NCBI RefSeq assembly: GCF_016908595.1
Contig: NZ_JAFBEC010000002.1
Location: 434,001-498,000, forward strand
DNA from: Geomicrobium sediminis
GTDB taxonomy: Bacteria; Bacillota; Bacilli; Bacillales; Marinococcaceae
DNA: 64,000 nucleotides
Direction: 5' to 3'
Part shown: piece by piece, positions 9,351 to 16,731 of the stretch
Layout: every line of letters begins with the position of its first letter
Numbering within the stretch: position 1 is the first letter of the stretch
Made by a program: the position numbers and the translations under genes
The notes under the pieces: generated by a model
What the model was told of the DNA's origin: nothing
What the model saw: only the letters and a program-made list of their open reading frames with translations
The model's database searches: none

Positions 9351-9400
9351 AACCGTTGCAAGATCGAGTTAAACGCTCACCTTGTAGCGGTTATTTTTTT
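9351..9400 (+). terminator. Terminator after the MFS gene
   Basis: A 12-bp stem, AACCGTTGCAAG with CTTGTAGCGGTT (two G-U pairs), followed by ATTTTTTT. Confidence 0.85.
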
Positions 9401-9410
9401 CGCGCCTCTT

Positions 9411-9441
9411 TCGTTAACCGATTATAAATTTTAGTTGACAA
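9411..9441 (+). promoter_or_regulatory. Probable BirA operator (biotin repressor box) of bioY
   Basis: TCGTTAAC, 15 bp, then GTTGACAA. The BirA box of Bacillus biotin genes is TTGTTAAC-N15-GTTAACAA, so 14 of 16 half-site bases match with the same spacing. The right half overlaps the -35 element, where a repressor would block RNA polymerase. Confidence 0.75.
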
Positions 9442-9463
9442 TATGAAGTCGACACGCTATAGT
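9435..9463 (+). promoter_or_regulatory. bioY sigma-A promoter
   Basis: TTGACA, exactly 17 bp, then TATAGT: a near-consensus promoter 32 bp before the start codon. Confidence 0.8.
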
Positions 9464-9495
9464 TCAAACCATACATAACTAGAGGAGATGGAACT

Positions 9496-10074
9496 GTGAG
9501 AACTTTCGACCTAATCATTATTGCTATGTTCGTTGCACTAATGGCTGTTGCATCTAATATTACGAGTTTCTTTCCATTTCTTGTTATCTTCGGAGTACCG
9601 GTGACCTTTCAAACATTTATGGCGATTTTAACTGGAGCTGTACTCGGTAGTAAACGAGGCGCTTGGGCGATGACAATTTATGCCCTTGTTGGTTTACTTG
9701 GTGCTCCTGTGTTTACACAGTTCCACGGAGGACCAGGGATGTTTGTTCGTCCAACCTTTGGGTTTATACTGTCTTTTATCGTCGTTGCTTTTATCGTTGG
9801 AAAAATCATTGAGCGAAAAGCTGAACCGACCATCAAAACGTATGTTGTTGCTAGCTTTTTCGGGCTACTCGCCAACTACTTGATCGGGACAAACTGGATG
9901 TATGGCATTTATATGCTCGGTTTTGGTGCACCTGATGAATTCTCTTACGGACTCGTGTGGCTTTGGATGTTGTTGCCTTTCATAAAAGACGTCCTCTTAA
10001 CAGTTATGGCGGCTGTCATCGCACACCGACTGCCACAACTCGTAAAGCGACCACTATCATCGCAATATTCATAA
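9496..10074 (+). CDS. bioY: Biotin transporter substrate-binding subunit BioY
   Basis: A 192-residue membrane protein with six predicted helices, the S-component of the ECF-type biotin importer. Family landmarks include VPVTFQTFMAILTGAVLGSKRG, GPGMFVRPTFGFILSF and the late segment LLPFIKDVLLTVMAA. It binds biotin with high affinity and normally works with the shared EcfA-EcfA'-EcfT energising module, which is encoded elsewhere. The start is GTG behind AGAGGAGATG. Regulation by biotin through BirA is strongly suggested by the operator overlapping its promoter. Confidence 0.95.
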   Translation: MRTFDLIIIAMFVALMAVASNITSFFPFLVIFGVPVTFQTFMAILTGAVLGSKRGAWAMTIYALVGLLGAPVFTQFHGGPGMFVRPTFGFILSFIVVAFIVGKIIERKAEPTIKTYVVASFFGLLANYLIGTNWMYGIYMLGFGAPDEFSYGLVWLWMLLPFIKDVLLTVMAAVIAHRLPQLVKRPLSSQYS

Positions 10075-10122
10075 CGATTCATGATCAATACTTCTTTCTC
10101 ATGTGTAGGACCTTACGGACTG

Positions 10123-10172
10123 TGTTATAATATGTAAATGTTCGTATACGGGGTTTTCTTCGATTCGAAGAA
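10123..10172 (+). promoter_or_regulatory. yuiD promoter and leader palindrome
   Basis: Extended -10 TGTTATAAT at 10123-10131 with no good -35. The leader carries TTCTTCGA-T-TCGAAGAA (10156-10172), a perfect 8-bp inverted repeat with a one-base centre. That is too short for an RNA loop and more like a DNA operator. Confidence 0.45.
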
Positions 10173-10209
10173 CGTCCACGCTTTTAGATGAGAAAGGACG
10201 TTGAGCTTC

Positions 10210-10698
10210 ATGGAAATCATTTATAATTATCCGCTCTGGATGGCAATCTCAGCCATTATCGTTGCACAGCTTGTCAAAGTCCCGATTGCCTTTATCGCAA
10301 CGAGAAAAGTGGATTTTTCTTTAATAACAAGCACTGGGGGCATGCCTAGTTCCCATTCAGCCGCTGTCACCGCCCTTGCAACGACGATCGGCCTTGAATA
10401 CGGTTTTAATTCAACATTCTTTGCACTTTCTGCAATGTTTGCCATCATTGTTATGTATGATGCTACTGGAGTACGTAGACACGCAGGATACCATGCTACG
10501 ATGTTAAATCAACTAATGAATGATTTTAACAAGTTCATGCATGAAGCGAAGAATTGGCAGCATAAAGAAGAAGTTGAGAAGCGCGAAGAATTGAAAGAAC
10601 TGCTTGGTCATAAGCCAATTGAGGTTTTTTTCGGAGCACTACTCGGAATTTTGCTCGCAATCTTCGTATACAACTTTTTAGAACCTACCTTATTCTAA
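10210..10698 (+). CDS. yuiD: Divergent PAP2-family membrane protein YuiD
   Basis: A 162-residue membrane protein of the DUF212 / divergent phosphatidic acid phosphatase family. Conserved parts are STGGMPSSHSAAVTAL (about residues 44-59) and MYDATGVRRHAGYHA (about 82-96), which parallel the PSGH-type phosphatase motifs, and KELLGHKPIEVFFGALLGI near the C-terminus. The likely role is a lipid-phosphate phosphatase, but I know of no proven substrate. A TTG nine bases upstream would give a longer form; the ATG is chosen because the B. subtilis protein begins at the equivalent place. It is convergent with yuiC. Confidence 0.9.
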   Translation: MEIIYNYPLWMAISAIIVAQLVKVPIAFIATRKVDFSLITSTGGMPSSHSAAVTALATTIGLEYGFNSTFFALSAMFAIIVMYDATGVRRHAGYHATMLNQLMNDFNKFMHEAKNWQHKEEVEKREELKELLGHKPIEVFFGALLGILLAIFVYNFLEPTLF

Positions 10699-10701
10699 GA
10701 C

Positions 10702-10742
10702 AAAAGCCAGTACCTACTTAATTGTAGGCACTGGCTTTTTTT
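10702..10742. terminator. Bidirectional terminator between yuiD and yuiC
   Basis: AAAAGCCAGT-CCTAC / GTAGG-ACTGGCTTTT stem with A- and T-tracts on either side. Confidence 0.88.
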
Positions 10743-10747
10743 ATTCA

Positions 10748-11389
10748 TTACACAGGTGGTGTAAAACCATCGACGGCTCGATTTTCTTGGAAAGCTCTAA
10801 ATTCATCTTCACTCAGTTGACCATTTCCTTCTTGGATAATGTAGACATCTACTTCTTTCTTCCCCCACTCAGCAAATACATCTTCAACAGTGTCATAATA
10901 CAAATCAATAATTTCTCCTTGAATCGCTGAGCCAGTATCGGCAACAACGCCGTATCCGTATCCTGGAATAAACAACACCGTTCCAATTGGAAACACATCA
11001 GGGTCTGCTGCGATCGTTGAATAGACGTCTCTTGAAACCGGTACACCGGAATATGTAAGACCATATGCAGGATGACCAGGTTCTTTACCCGTTGATTCCA
11101 TACCCGCAGTATAGCCTGTTGCCATGACACGTCGCGTCGGAAATGCATCAAAATTTGCAAATTCTTCAATCTGGGCAACCGCTTCTCTTACGGATGCATT
11201 TTCTTTAATCAGTAATCCTTCCGACGATGCTTCTTGAATCACTTGTTCGTGAATTTGCGTATCTAACGTATTCGACTCATACCAATCATTATGCGTTAAC
11301 CCTGTAAGCTGATTGTACGTTACATAAAGGGCAGCGCTTACGAGTAGTGCGAGAAGTGTTCGTCGCAAAACGGTAGTCGTCAAGTGCAT
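10748..11389 (-). CDS. yuiC: Membrane-anchored 3D-domain protein YuiC (peptidoglycan hydrolase-like)
   Basis: A 213-residue protein with one N-terminal membrane segment (about residues 6-28) and a C-terminal 3D domain named for its three Asp residues: [15 protein letters not shown], then [20 protein letters not shown]. 3D domains act as lytic transglycosylases on cell wall glycans, as in the Sps/MltA fold. It probably faces the outside of the membrane. The longer frame starts with a GTG that precedes the ribosome site GAAGGTGA; the ATG at 11389, 5 bp after that site, is used. The start codon lies in one arm of a perfect 10-bp inverted repeat. Confidence 0.88.
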   Translation of the reverse strand: MHLTTTVLRRTLLALLVSAALYVTYNQLTGLTHNDWYESNTLDTQIHEQVIQEASSEGLLIKENASVREAVAQIEEFANFDAFPTRRVMATGYTAGMESTGKEPGHPAYGLTYSGVPVSRDVYSTIAADPDVFPIGTVLFIPGYGYGVVADTGSAIQGEIIDLYYDTVEDVFAEWGKKEVDVYIIQEGNGQLSEDEFRAFQENRAVDGFTPPV

Positions 11390-11423
11390 GCTGTCACCTT
11401 CTTTCACTTACGACAGCATGCCC
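11386..11423 (-). promoter_or_regulatory. Hairpin enclosing the yuiC ribosome site and start codon
   Basis: A perfect 10-bp inverted repeat GCATGCTGTC / GACAGCATGC, loop 18 nt. In the yuiC mRNA the 3' arm contains the start ATG and the loop holds part of GAAGGTGA. Such a fold could limit translation. Confidence 0.5.
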
Positions 11424-11452
11424 AATTCAAGACGTGCTTATGCACGTATCAA

Positions 11453-11481
11453 AAAAGCATTGCCAACTGGCAATGCTTTAT
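11453..11481 (-). terminator. yuiB terminator
   Basis: Minus-strand AAGCATTGCC / GGCAATGCTT stem, loop AGTT, then TTTTTTG. Just downstream lies another perfect short hairpin (11434-11449). Confidence 0.85.
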
Positions 11482-11500
11482 GCTTCCACGATGTATGTTT

Positions 11501-11827
11501 TTAAAACATCTGATAACCACGAACTCGTAACATGCGAATCGCAACCCCTGCAATAATTGCACCGATAAAACCGGATGCCAAAATAACGATATCCGCAATT
11601 CTAAGTGCAGCAAACTCGGCTGGAATAGCTGAGAAGGATTGAATTGGGTTCGTGAAGTATTGCGTAAACGTCGCCGAGTTTACAATCCATACGACGATGA
11701 TTGGATAAAGAACCGCCATCATCCACGTTGAACGAAGTACCATATTTAAAAGAAAACCAATACCAAAAAACAAAATTAAAAACAACATCATGGAAATGAC
11801 TAACTGCGGCAAACTCGTAATTCCCAT
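11501..11827 (-). CDS. yuiB: Small membrane protein YuiB
   Basis: A 108-residue integral membrane protein with about three hydrophobic helices (roughly residues 6-32, 35-52 and 75-97). It resembles B. subtilis YuiB, whose function is not known. The longest frame begins upstream at 11842, but its ATG precedes the ribosome site GGAGGTGA; the ATG 5 bp after that site is taken. It sits between yuiC and yumB in the same orientation, with its own terminator and promoter, so it is expressed as a single gene. Confidence 0.82.
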   Translation of the reverse strand: MGITSLPQLVISMMLFLILFFGIGFLLNMVLRSTWMMAVLYPIIVVWIVNSATFTQYFTNPIQSFSAIPAEFAALRIADIVILASGFIGAIIAGVAIRMLRVRGYQMF

Positions 11828-11851
11828 GCCGCTCACCTCCATATCACATTA

Positions 11852-11906
11852 AGTTTACAAAAGGCGAACACCCTCGTCAATAAACTAAACAATGTTCAAA
11901 CATTGT
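11852..11906 (-). promoter_or_regulatory. yuiB promoter with an upstream palindrome
   Basis: Minus-strand TTGACG (11875-11880), 17 bp, TAAACT (11852-11857). Nine bases upstream of the -35 is ACAATGTT-N2-AACATTGT (11889-11906), a perfect 8-bp inverted repeat placed as an activator site would be. Confidence 0.5.
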
Positions 11907-11954
11907 CCATATGTTTTTCACGTTGCGACGCATCAAAAATTCATTCGCCCCAAA

Positions 11955-12000
11955 CAAAAAAACTAACCCAGTCGCACCGTTGCAGCTGAGTTAGTTTTCA
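11955..12000 (-). terminator. yumB terminator
   Basis: Minus-strand AAAACTAAC-CAG / CTG-GTTAGTTTT stem followed by TTTTTTTG, 10 bp after the yumB stop. Confidence 0.85.
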
Positions 12001-12009
12001 ATACAAATT

Positions 12010-13239
12010 TTAGAATGGGTTTCTTCCTTTGCTAAGAACTAGAAGCGGTCCGCCTAGCTTCATCAAGTAACGGTTATCACTCATATGCTTCATGAAATAT
12101 GCAGAACGTCCATAAAGCTTTCTTCCTTTAAGGAATGATACGTTAACAGTACCCATCGCTTCTTTACCACCAAGTGAAGCAAGTGTTCCGAGAATTTCTG
12201 GCTTTAAGTTAGACGTTGTGCCTCCACGGATGAGTGCCATCACGTTCTCAGCTGCTACTGCACCTTGTTGCATTGCAATTTGTGCTGTAGGAGGGAATGG
12301 ACGCTCCGTTTCCTCATTGATGATGAGTGCACAGTCACCAATGATAAAGACGTCTTCTTCACCTGGTGCACGTAAATCAGCGTCTACTTTCACACGACCG
12401 CGCATCGCTTCAAAACCAGATTCTTCAATAAGCTTGTTTCCACGAACGCCTGTTGCCCAAATAATCGTGCTTGCAGGGATTTCTTCGCCATCTTTTAAAA
12501 CAACGAGGTTTTCTTTTACTTCAGCGATTGGCGTGTTGATTTTGAATTCAACACCGCGGTGCTCAAGTAAGTTCATCGCGTACTCAACGAGTTCTGGATC
12601 AAACCCAGGAAGTGCACTTGGTGCCGCTTCAATCACGTACATCTTTACTTTTTCACGTGGCACATCATAGTGTTCACAAAGCTTTGGAACTCGCTCGCTT
12701 AGTTCTCCAATGAATTCAATCCCTGTAAATCCAGCACCTGCAACGACAAACGTTAAGTCTTCGTCTTTATGAACCGTTTCGTTACGGTATTTACTAAATT
12801 GGAATTCAATATGATCTTTAAGTTCACGTACACCATCAATCGTCCACTTATGGTACGCGTGTTCAAAGACACCTTCTACACCAAAGGTTTCAGCAGTTGC
12901 ACCGACACCGATAATTAAATAATCGTACGCAAGCTCTCCACCTTCTTTTAAGATGACTTTTTTCTCGTCTTTGTTGATTGAAGTTACTGTGTCTTGAACA
13001 AAGTTCGCTCTGTTTGAGTTAAGAACCTTATCAATCTCAATACGAGCATCATCGTGATGCATTGTTCCTGCGGCTGGTTCGTGTAACCAAGTTGTTTGAT
13101 AATGGTACTTGTGCTTGCTCACAAGTGTTACGTGTGCTTCACCTGAACCTAGCTTTTTTTGAAGTTTCGTCGCTGCGATCATTCCGCCATATCCTGCACC
13201 AAGAATGACGATTTGTGGTTTCTTTGCCACTTTCCTCAC
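12010..13239 (-). CDS. yumB: Type II NADH dehydrogenase (NDH-2) family protein YumB
   Basis: A 409-residue FAD flavoprotein with two dinucleotide-binding folds: VILGAGYGGMIAA near residues 10-22 for FAD and VVAGAGFTGIEFIGEL near 165-180 for NAD(P)H. The FAD-contacting FIIGDCA follows at about residue 300. NDH-2 enzymes pass electrons from NADH to menaquinone at the inner face of the membrane without pumping protons. B. subtilis has three such proteins (Ndh, YumB, YutJ), and the order yumB-yumC supports this name. The start is GTG; a second GTG three codons later is also plausible. A Rex-like inverted repeat lies upstream. Confidence 0.92.
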   Translation of the reverse strand: MRKVAKKPQIVILGAGYGGMIAATKLQKKLGSGEAHVTLVSKHKYHYQTTWLHEPAAGTMHHDDARIEIDKVLNSNRANFVQDTVTSINKDEKKVILKEGGELAYDYLIIGVGATAETFGVEGVFEHAYHKWTIDGVRELKDHIEFQFSKYRNETVHKDEDLTFVVAGAGFTGIEFIGELSERVPKLCEHYDVPREKVKMYVIEAAPSALPGFDPELVEYAMNLLEHRGVEFKINTPIAEVKENLVVLKDGEEIPASTIIWATGVRGNKLIEESGFEAMRGRVKVDADLRAPGEEDVFIIGDCALIINEETERPFPPTAQIAMQQGAVAAENVMALIRGGTTSNLKPEILGTLASLGGKEAMGTVNVSFLKGRKLYGRSAYFMKHMSDNRYLMKLGGPLLVLSKGRNPF

Positions 13240-13274
13240 ATCTCCAATCTATTAATAAATCCTCGTGTCTAAGT

Positions 13275-13292
13275 TTGTGATTTCATTCACGT
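13275..13292 (-). promoter_or_regulatory. Rex-like operator upstream of yumB
   Basis: TTGTGA, 6 bp, TCACGT: 10 of 12 bases of the redox repressor Rex half-sites (TTGTGA-N6-TCACAA). It is the core of a larger inverted repeat (13266-13301). Control of an NADH dehydrogenase by an NADH sensor would fit, but the match is imperfect. Confidence 0.35.
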
Positions 13293-13457
13293 ACTCAGAC
13301 AAAAAAATTAATGTTACTAAACGTTCACAAATGTACACTGTTAATTATAGCTATAGTCCCTCGACATTTCAATATGAAAATGTTTGCTTTATGCAAGCTA
13401 AAGTCGAATTTTGTAGCAATAAGAGACACTCAAACGTTTTCAGAGAAACCTAAGCAA

Positions 13458-13466
13458 TGGTATACT
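13458..13466 (+). promoter_or_regulatory. yumC extended -10 promoter
   Basis: TGGTATACT, an extended -10 element about 30 bp before the yumC ribosome site. No clear -35 is present. Confidence 0.45.
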
Positions 13467-13509
13467 ATAAAGGTTGTCACAGTTTTATACTACTTGGAGG
13501 TGTGAGGTC

Positions 13510-14499
13510 GTGGAAAACTCTATCGATCTTTACGATATTACAATTATTGGCGGTGGACCGGCAGGTTTATTCGCAGCATTTTATAGCGGGATGAGGCAAG
13601 CAAAAGTCAAAGTCATCGAAAGTATGCCTCAACTTGGTGGTCAACTTACTGCTCTTTATCCTGAGAAATACATTTACGATGTCGCTGGCTTTCCAAAGGT
13701 TGGTGCGCAAGAACTCATCGATAACTTGCTTGAACAAATGCAAATGTTTGATCAAACGATCGTGTTAGAACAAACAGTTAACACGGTTGATAAGCTTCAA
13801 GATGAAACATTCCGCATTGAAACAGATAAAGACGTACATTACTCCAAAACGATTATTATTACTGGCGGTGTTGGTGCGTTTCAACCTCGTAAATTAGCAG
13901 TTGAAGAAGCTGAACAATATGAAGCGAGTAACTTGCATTACTTTGTGAACAACTTGAGCGCATTTAAAGGCCGTAACGTGTTGATTTGTGGTGGTGGAGA
14001 CTCTGCTGTTGACTGGTCTCTTATGCTAGAAAAACAAGCGAACGTAACATTGACTCATCGTCGCGACAAGTTCCGCGCGCATGAACATAGCGTCAATGAA
14101 TTACACAAATCTGATGTAACCTTACACACACCATATGACATTAAAGAGCTTCGCGGTGACGGACGTCGCATCGAACAAGTCGTGTTGCAAGAAGTTAAAG
14201 GCGAACAAGAACAAATTATCGATGTAGACGACGTGATCGTCAACTACGGTTTTGTATCTTCTCTTGGACCGATTAAAAACTGGGGACTAGAAATTACTAA
14301 AAACAGCATCCTTGTTAACTCAAGAATGGAAACCAACATCCCTGGTATTTATGCTGCAGGTGATATTACTTCTTATGAAGGAAAAGTTAAGTTAATTGCT
14401 TCTGGTTTTGGAGAAGCGCCAACTGCTGTAAGTAATGCAAAAGCTTATATCGATCCAAAAGCAAGACTTCAGCCTGGACACAGTTCACATATGTTTTAA
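13510..14499 (+). CDS. yumC: Ferredoxin/flavodoxin-NADP+ reductase (thioredoxin reductase-like)
   Basis: A 329-residue FAD/NADPH protein of the YumC class. Motifs in order: [17 protein letters not shown] (FAD), [21 protein letters not shown] (where thioredoxin reductases keep other sequence and a CxxC later, absent here), [15 protein letters not shown] (NADPH), then [28 protein letters not shown] in two short conserved pieces. It passes electrons from NADPH to ferredoxin or flavodoxin. A longer frame exists, but GTG 13510 stands 8 bp behind GGAGGT and matches the family N-terminus. It diverges from yumB and ends at a strong terminator. Confidence 0.94.
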   Translation: MENSIDLYDITIIGGGPAGLFAAFYSGMRQAKVKVIESMPQLGGQLTALYPEKYIYDVAGFPKVGAQELIDNLLEQMQMFDQTIVLEQTVNTVDKLQDETFRIETDKDVHYSKTIIITGGVGAFQPRKLAVEEAEQYEASNLHYFVNNLSAFKGRNVLICGGGDSAVDWSLMLEKQANVTLTHRRDKFRAHEHSVNELHKSDVTLHTPYDIKELRGDGRRIEQVVLQEVKGEQEQIIDVDDVIVNYGFVSSLGPIKNWGLEITKNSILVNSRMETNIPGIYAAGDITSYEGKVKLIASGFGEAPTAVSNAKAYIDPKARLQPGHSSHMF

Positions 14500-14502
14500 A
14501 GG

Positions 14503-14531
14503 AAAAAGCCTGGGGATTCCAGGCTTTTTTT
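14503..14531 (+). terminator. yumC terminator
   Basis: AAAAAGCCTGG / CCAGGCTTTTTTT stem-loop directly after the stop codon. Confidence 0.9.
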
Positions 14532-14534
14532 GCA

Positions 14535-14565
14535 CAAAAAAAATGGAAGCGTATCGCTTCCATTT
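14535..14565 (-). terminator. yutM terminator
   Basis: Minus-strand perfect 11-bp stem AAATGGAAGCG / CGCTTCCATTT with a 3-nt loop, followed by TTTTT. Confidence 0.88.
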
Positions 14566-14570
14566 GATGT

Positions 14571-14924
14571 TTAGCAATTTTCTGGTGTTCCCTCATTTTG
14601 TGCAGTTCTAAATGAGGCGCCACATCCACAGTTAGCAATAGCATTAGGGTTCTCGATCGTGAAACCACCGCCCATCATGTTCTCTTTATAATCGATCACG
14701 AGCCCATGAACGATCGGCTTACTTTCCGAATCAACGAGAACATCAATGCCAGACACCTCAAAGAGTGTATCATCTTCTGCTTGATTGGCATCAAAGCCAA
14801 GTCCATAAGACAATCCACTACATCCTCCGCCTTTGACACCTACTCGTAATTTCAATGAAGAATTGCCTTCTTCTTCCTTCATTGCAGTAATTCGCGCTGC
14901 CGCAGTTTCTGTAATTGTAATCAT
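14571..14924 (-). CDS. yutM: A-type iron-sulfur cluster carrier (IscA/SufA/ErpA family)
   Basis: A 117-residue HesB/IscA-fold protein. The three invariant cysteines are present: one in VKGGGCSGLSYG and two in ANCGCGASF. A-type carriers receive Fe-S clusters from the SUF scaffold and deliver them to enzymes such as LipA, both of which are also encoded in this window. A strong AAAGGAGGAAG site precedes the ATG. It is a single gene on the minus strand with its own terminator. Confidence 0.94.
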   Translation of the reverse strand: MITITETAAARITAMKEEEGNSSLKLRVGVKGGGCSGLSYGLGFDANQAEDDTLFEVSGIDVLVDSESKPIVHGLVIDYKENMMGGGFTIENPNAIANCGCGASFRTAQNEGTPENC

Positions 14925-15040
14925 GACCTCTTCCTCCTTTCGGGTAAATCGAAAAGATTACGTTGTCGTTATTGTAATATGGTATGTCACGAATCGCAAG
15001 TTCAGAGAATCGCATGGAGGATTGGTTTTATTCAACGGGC

Positions 15041-15226
15041 TTAATATGTCGAGACAACAGTAAGCTCCTGATGAGATGCTTTTAACAGTTCTGTATGCAT
15101 AAGATCGATTTCTTGGCTATATTTCAATACAAGAGGATGATCCATGCCATGCTGTTTTGCCATTTCAATCATTTTCGAGCGTAACTGTTCCAGCTGCTCA
15201 ACGATTTCCTGTTGATCCTGTTCCAT
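15041..15226 (-). CDS. Spo0E-like aspartyl-phosphate phosphatase
   Basis: A 61-residue helical-hairpin protein with the family motif SQEID (canonical SQELD) at residues 37-41, flanked by two amphipathic helices. Members dephosphorylate the sporulation regulator Spo0A~P and so delay sporulation. The ribosome site GAAAGGAGAT lies just before the ATG. No terminator is visible between it and yutM, so weak co-transcription is possible. Confidence 0.82.
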   Translation of the reverse strand: MEQDQQEIVEQLEQLRSKMIEMAKQHGMDHPLVLKYSQEIDLMHTELLKASHQELTVVSTY

Positions 15227-15331
15227 GTTGATCTCCTTTCTTGCTCATGACGAGCATTCATCTCTCTTTAGTAAATCTACTGTTATTCTACTAGAAACTG
15301 GATGACCAAGCAAAAAAATCTTAAAACTCTA

Positions 15332-15361
15332 TTGACTTTCAAGTGTTTGTCCGCTTATAGA
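15332..15361 (+). promoter_or_regulatory. Probable mqnE promoter
   Basis: TTGACT, 18 bp, TATAGA. A further TATAAT at 15404-15409 may be a second start. A small hairpin (ACGG/CCGT, about 15468-15480) lies next to the ribosome site AAAGGAGG. Confidence 0.45.
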
Positions 15362-15496
15362 AGTGTTCCGTCATCTTCCCTTCCCAATAAGATAGGGAAA
15401 GCGTATAATAGATGAGGAGAAACATTCCCATTACTTATGTTCGAAATGCATTATACTATATTTTACAACGGAGACCCGTTTTAAAGGAGGATAACG

Positions 15497-16591
15497 ATGG
15501 CTACGTTACTACAAGATCCTAAACTTGCAGCCATTAGTGAAAAAGTCAGAAACGGTGAACGATTGACAATTGAAGATGGTCTTTTACTTTACGATACTCC
15601 CGATCTACTTTCGGTTGCTCAACTAGCTAATGAAGTAAATGAAAAGAAAAACGGCGATAATGTCTACTTTATTGAGAACATGTACATTAATCCGACGAAC
15701 GTATGTGAAGCGAGTTGTTCATTCTGTGGCTTCAAACGTAAGCCCGGTGAAGAAGGCGCTTATACGATGGATTCCGATGATTTATTGAAATATGTTAGCG
15801 ATCGCTGGAACGATAACATTAAAGAATTCCACATCGTTGGTGGTCATAATAATGAAGTTCCATTTGATTATTATTTAGATACGGTTCGCACCTTAAAGAA
15901 ACATTACCCAGATGTAACAGTTAAAGCATATACTGGTGCTGAGATTGAATTCTTCGCACGTATTGCTGGCCTTTCAATGAAAGAAGTTCTTCAAGAACTA
16001 ATCAAAGCTGGACTTGACACCCTTCCAGGTGGCGGGGCAGAGATTCTTACTGAGCGTTACCGTGCGAAGATGAGTCCTGAAAAAGCTTCAACGGATGAAT
16101 GGCTAGAAGCGCATGAAATTGCACACGGTCTCGGCTTAAAGACACATGCTACGATGCTTTACGGTTCCATTGATACGTATGAAGAACGTTTAATTCACAT
16201 GGATCGCCTTCGTCAATTGCAAGACAAGACGAACGGCTATATGGTATTTATCCCGCTTGCCATGCAACCACGTAAGTTAAATGCTGGACTTACAAGACGA
16301 ACGTCAGCATTTGATGATATGCGTACAATTGCAATTTCTCGACTTATGCTCGATAACTTCGATCATATTAAAGCGTATTGGATTAATATCGGACCTCAAT
16401 TAACCCAAATGGCACTAACATTTGGATCAAGCGATATCCACGGTACACTCATTGAAGAGCGAATTTCACACTCTGTAGGGGCGTTAACGTCTCAAGGAAT
16501 TACGAGAAAAGAGCTCATTCATATGATCAAAGGCGCAAACAAAGTACCAGTAGAGCGAGACACGTTCTACAACGTGATTAAAACGTACTAA
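15497..16591 (+). CDS. mqnE: Aminofutalosine synthase, radical SAM (menaquinone via futalosine)
   Basis: A 364-residue radical-SAM enzyme. The 4Fe-4S cluster motif CxxxCxxC is at Cys70, Cys74 and Cys77 (NVCEASCSFCGF), followed by KRKPGEEGAYTM, then TLPGGGAEILTERYR, both typical of the MqnE/MqnC group. MqnE joins a chorismate-derived enolpyruvyl benzoate to adenosine via SAM to form aminofutalosine, the second step of the futalosine path. The paralogue MqnC is the main alternative, but the GAYTM segment and N-terminal region favour MqnE. It has its own promoter, ribosome site and terminator. The other mqn genes are not in the window. Confidence 0.9.
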   Translation: MATLLQDPKLAAISEKVRNGERLTIEDGLLLYDTPDLLSVAQLANEVNEKKNGDNVYFIENMYINPTNVCEASCSFCGFKRKPGEEGAYTMDSDDLLKYVSDRWNDNIKEFHIVGGHNNEVPFDYYLDTVRTLKKHYPDVTVKAYTGAEIEFFARIAGLSMKEVLQELIKAGLDTLPGGGAEILTERYRAKMSPEKASTDEWLEAHEIAHGLGLKTHATMLYGSIDTYEERLIHMDRLRQLQDKTNGYMVFIPLAMQPRKLNAGLTRRTSAFDDMRTIAISRLMLDNFDHIKAYWINIGPQLTQMALTFGSSDIHGTLIEERISHSVGALTSQGITRKELIHMIKGANKVPVERDTFYNVIKTY

Positions 16592-16600
16592 ATTCAAGAG

Positions 16601-16631
16601 TGCACGGTCAGAATTCCTGACCGTGCTTTTG
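16601..16631 (+). terminator. mqnE terminator
   Basis: GCACGGTCAG / CTGACCGTGC stem with loop AATTC, then TTTTG. Confidence 0.88.
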
Positions 16632-16648
16632 ATTGCAACTTCAGATCA

Positions 16649-16657
16649 TGGTATGAT
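16649..16657 (+). promoter_or_regulatory. Extended -10 promoter of the ABC-F gene
   Basis: TGGTATGAT about 75 bp before the start codon, with no convincing -35. Confidence 0.35.
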
Positions 16658-16731
16658 AATGGGTAGCGTGTTTATGGAGATTATTGTTCCATTAAAATAG
16701 AGAGTTTAACGTAATGAAAGGAAGATGACAC

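Noticed and set aside
13265-13505. Two short plus-strand frames between yumB and yumC
   Set aside because: No ribosome sites; the stretch is better explained as a divergent promoter region with inverted repeats.
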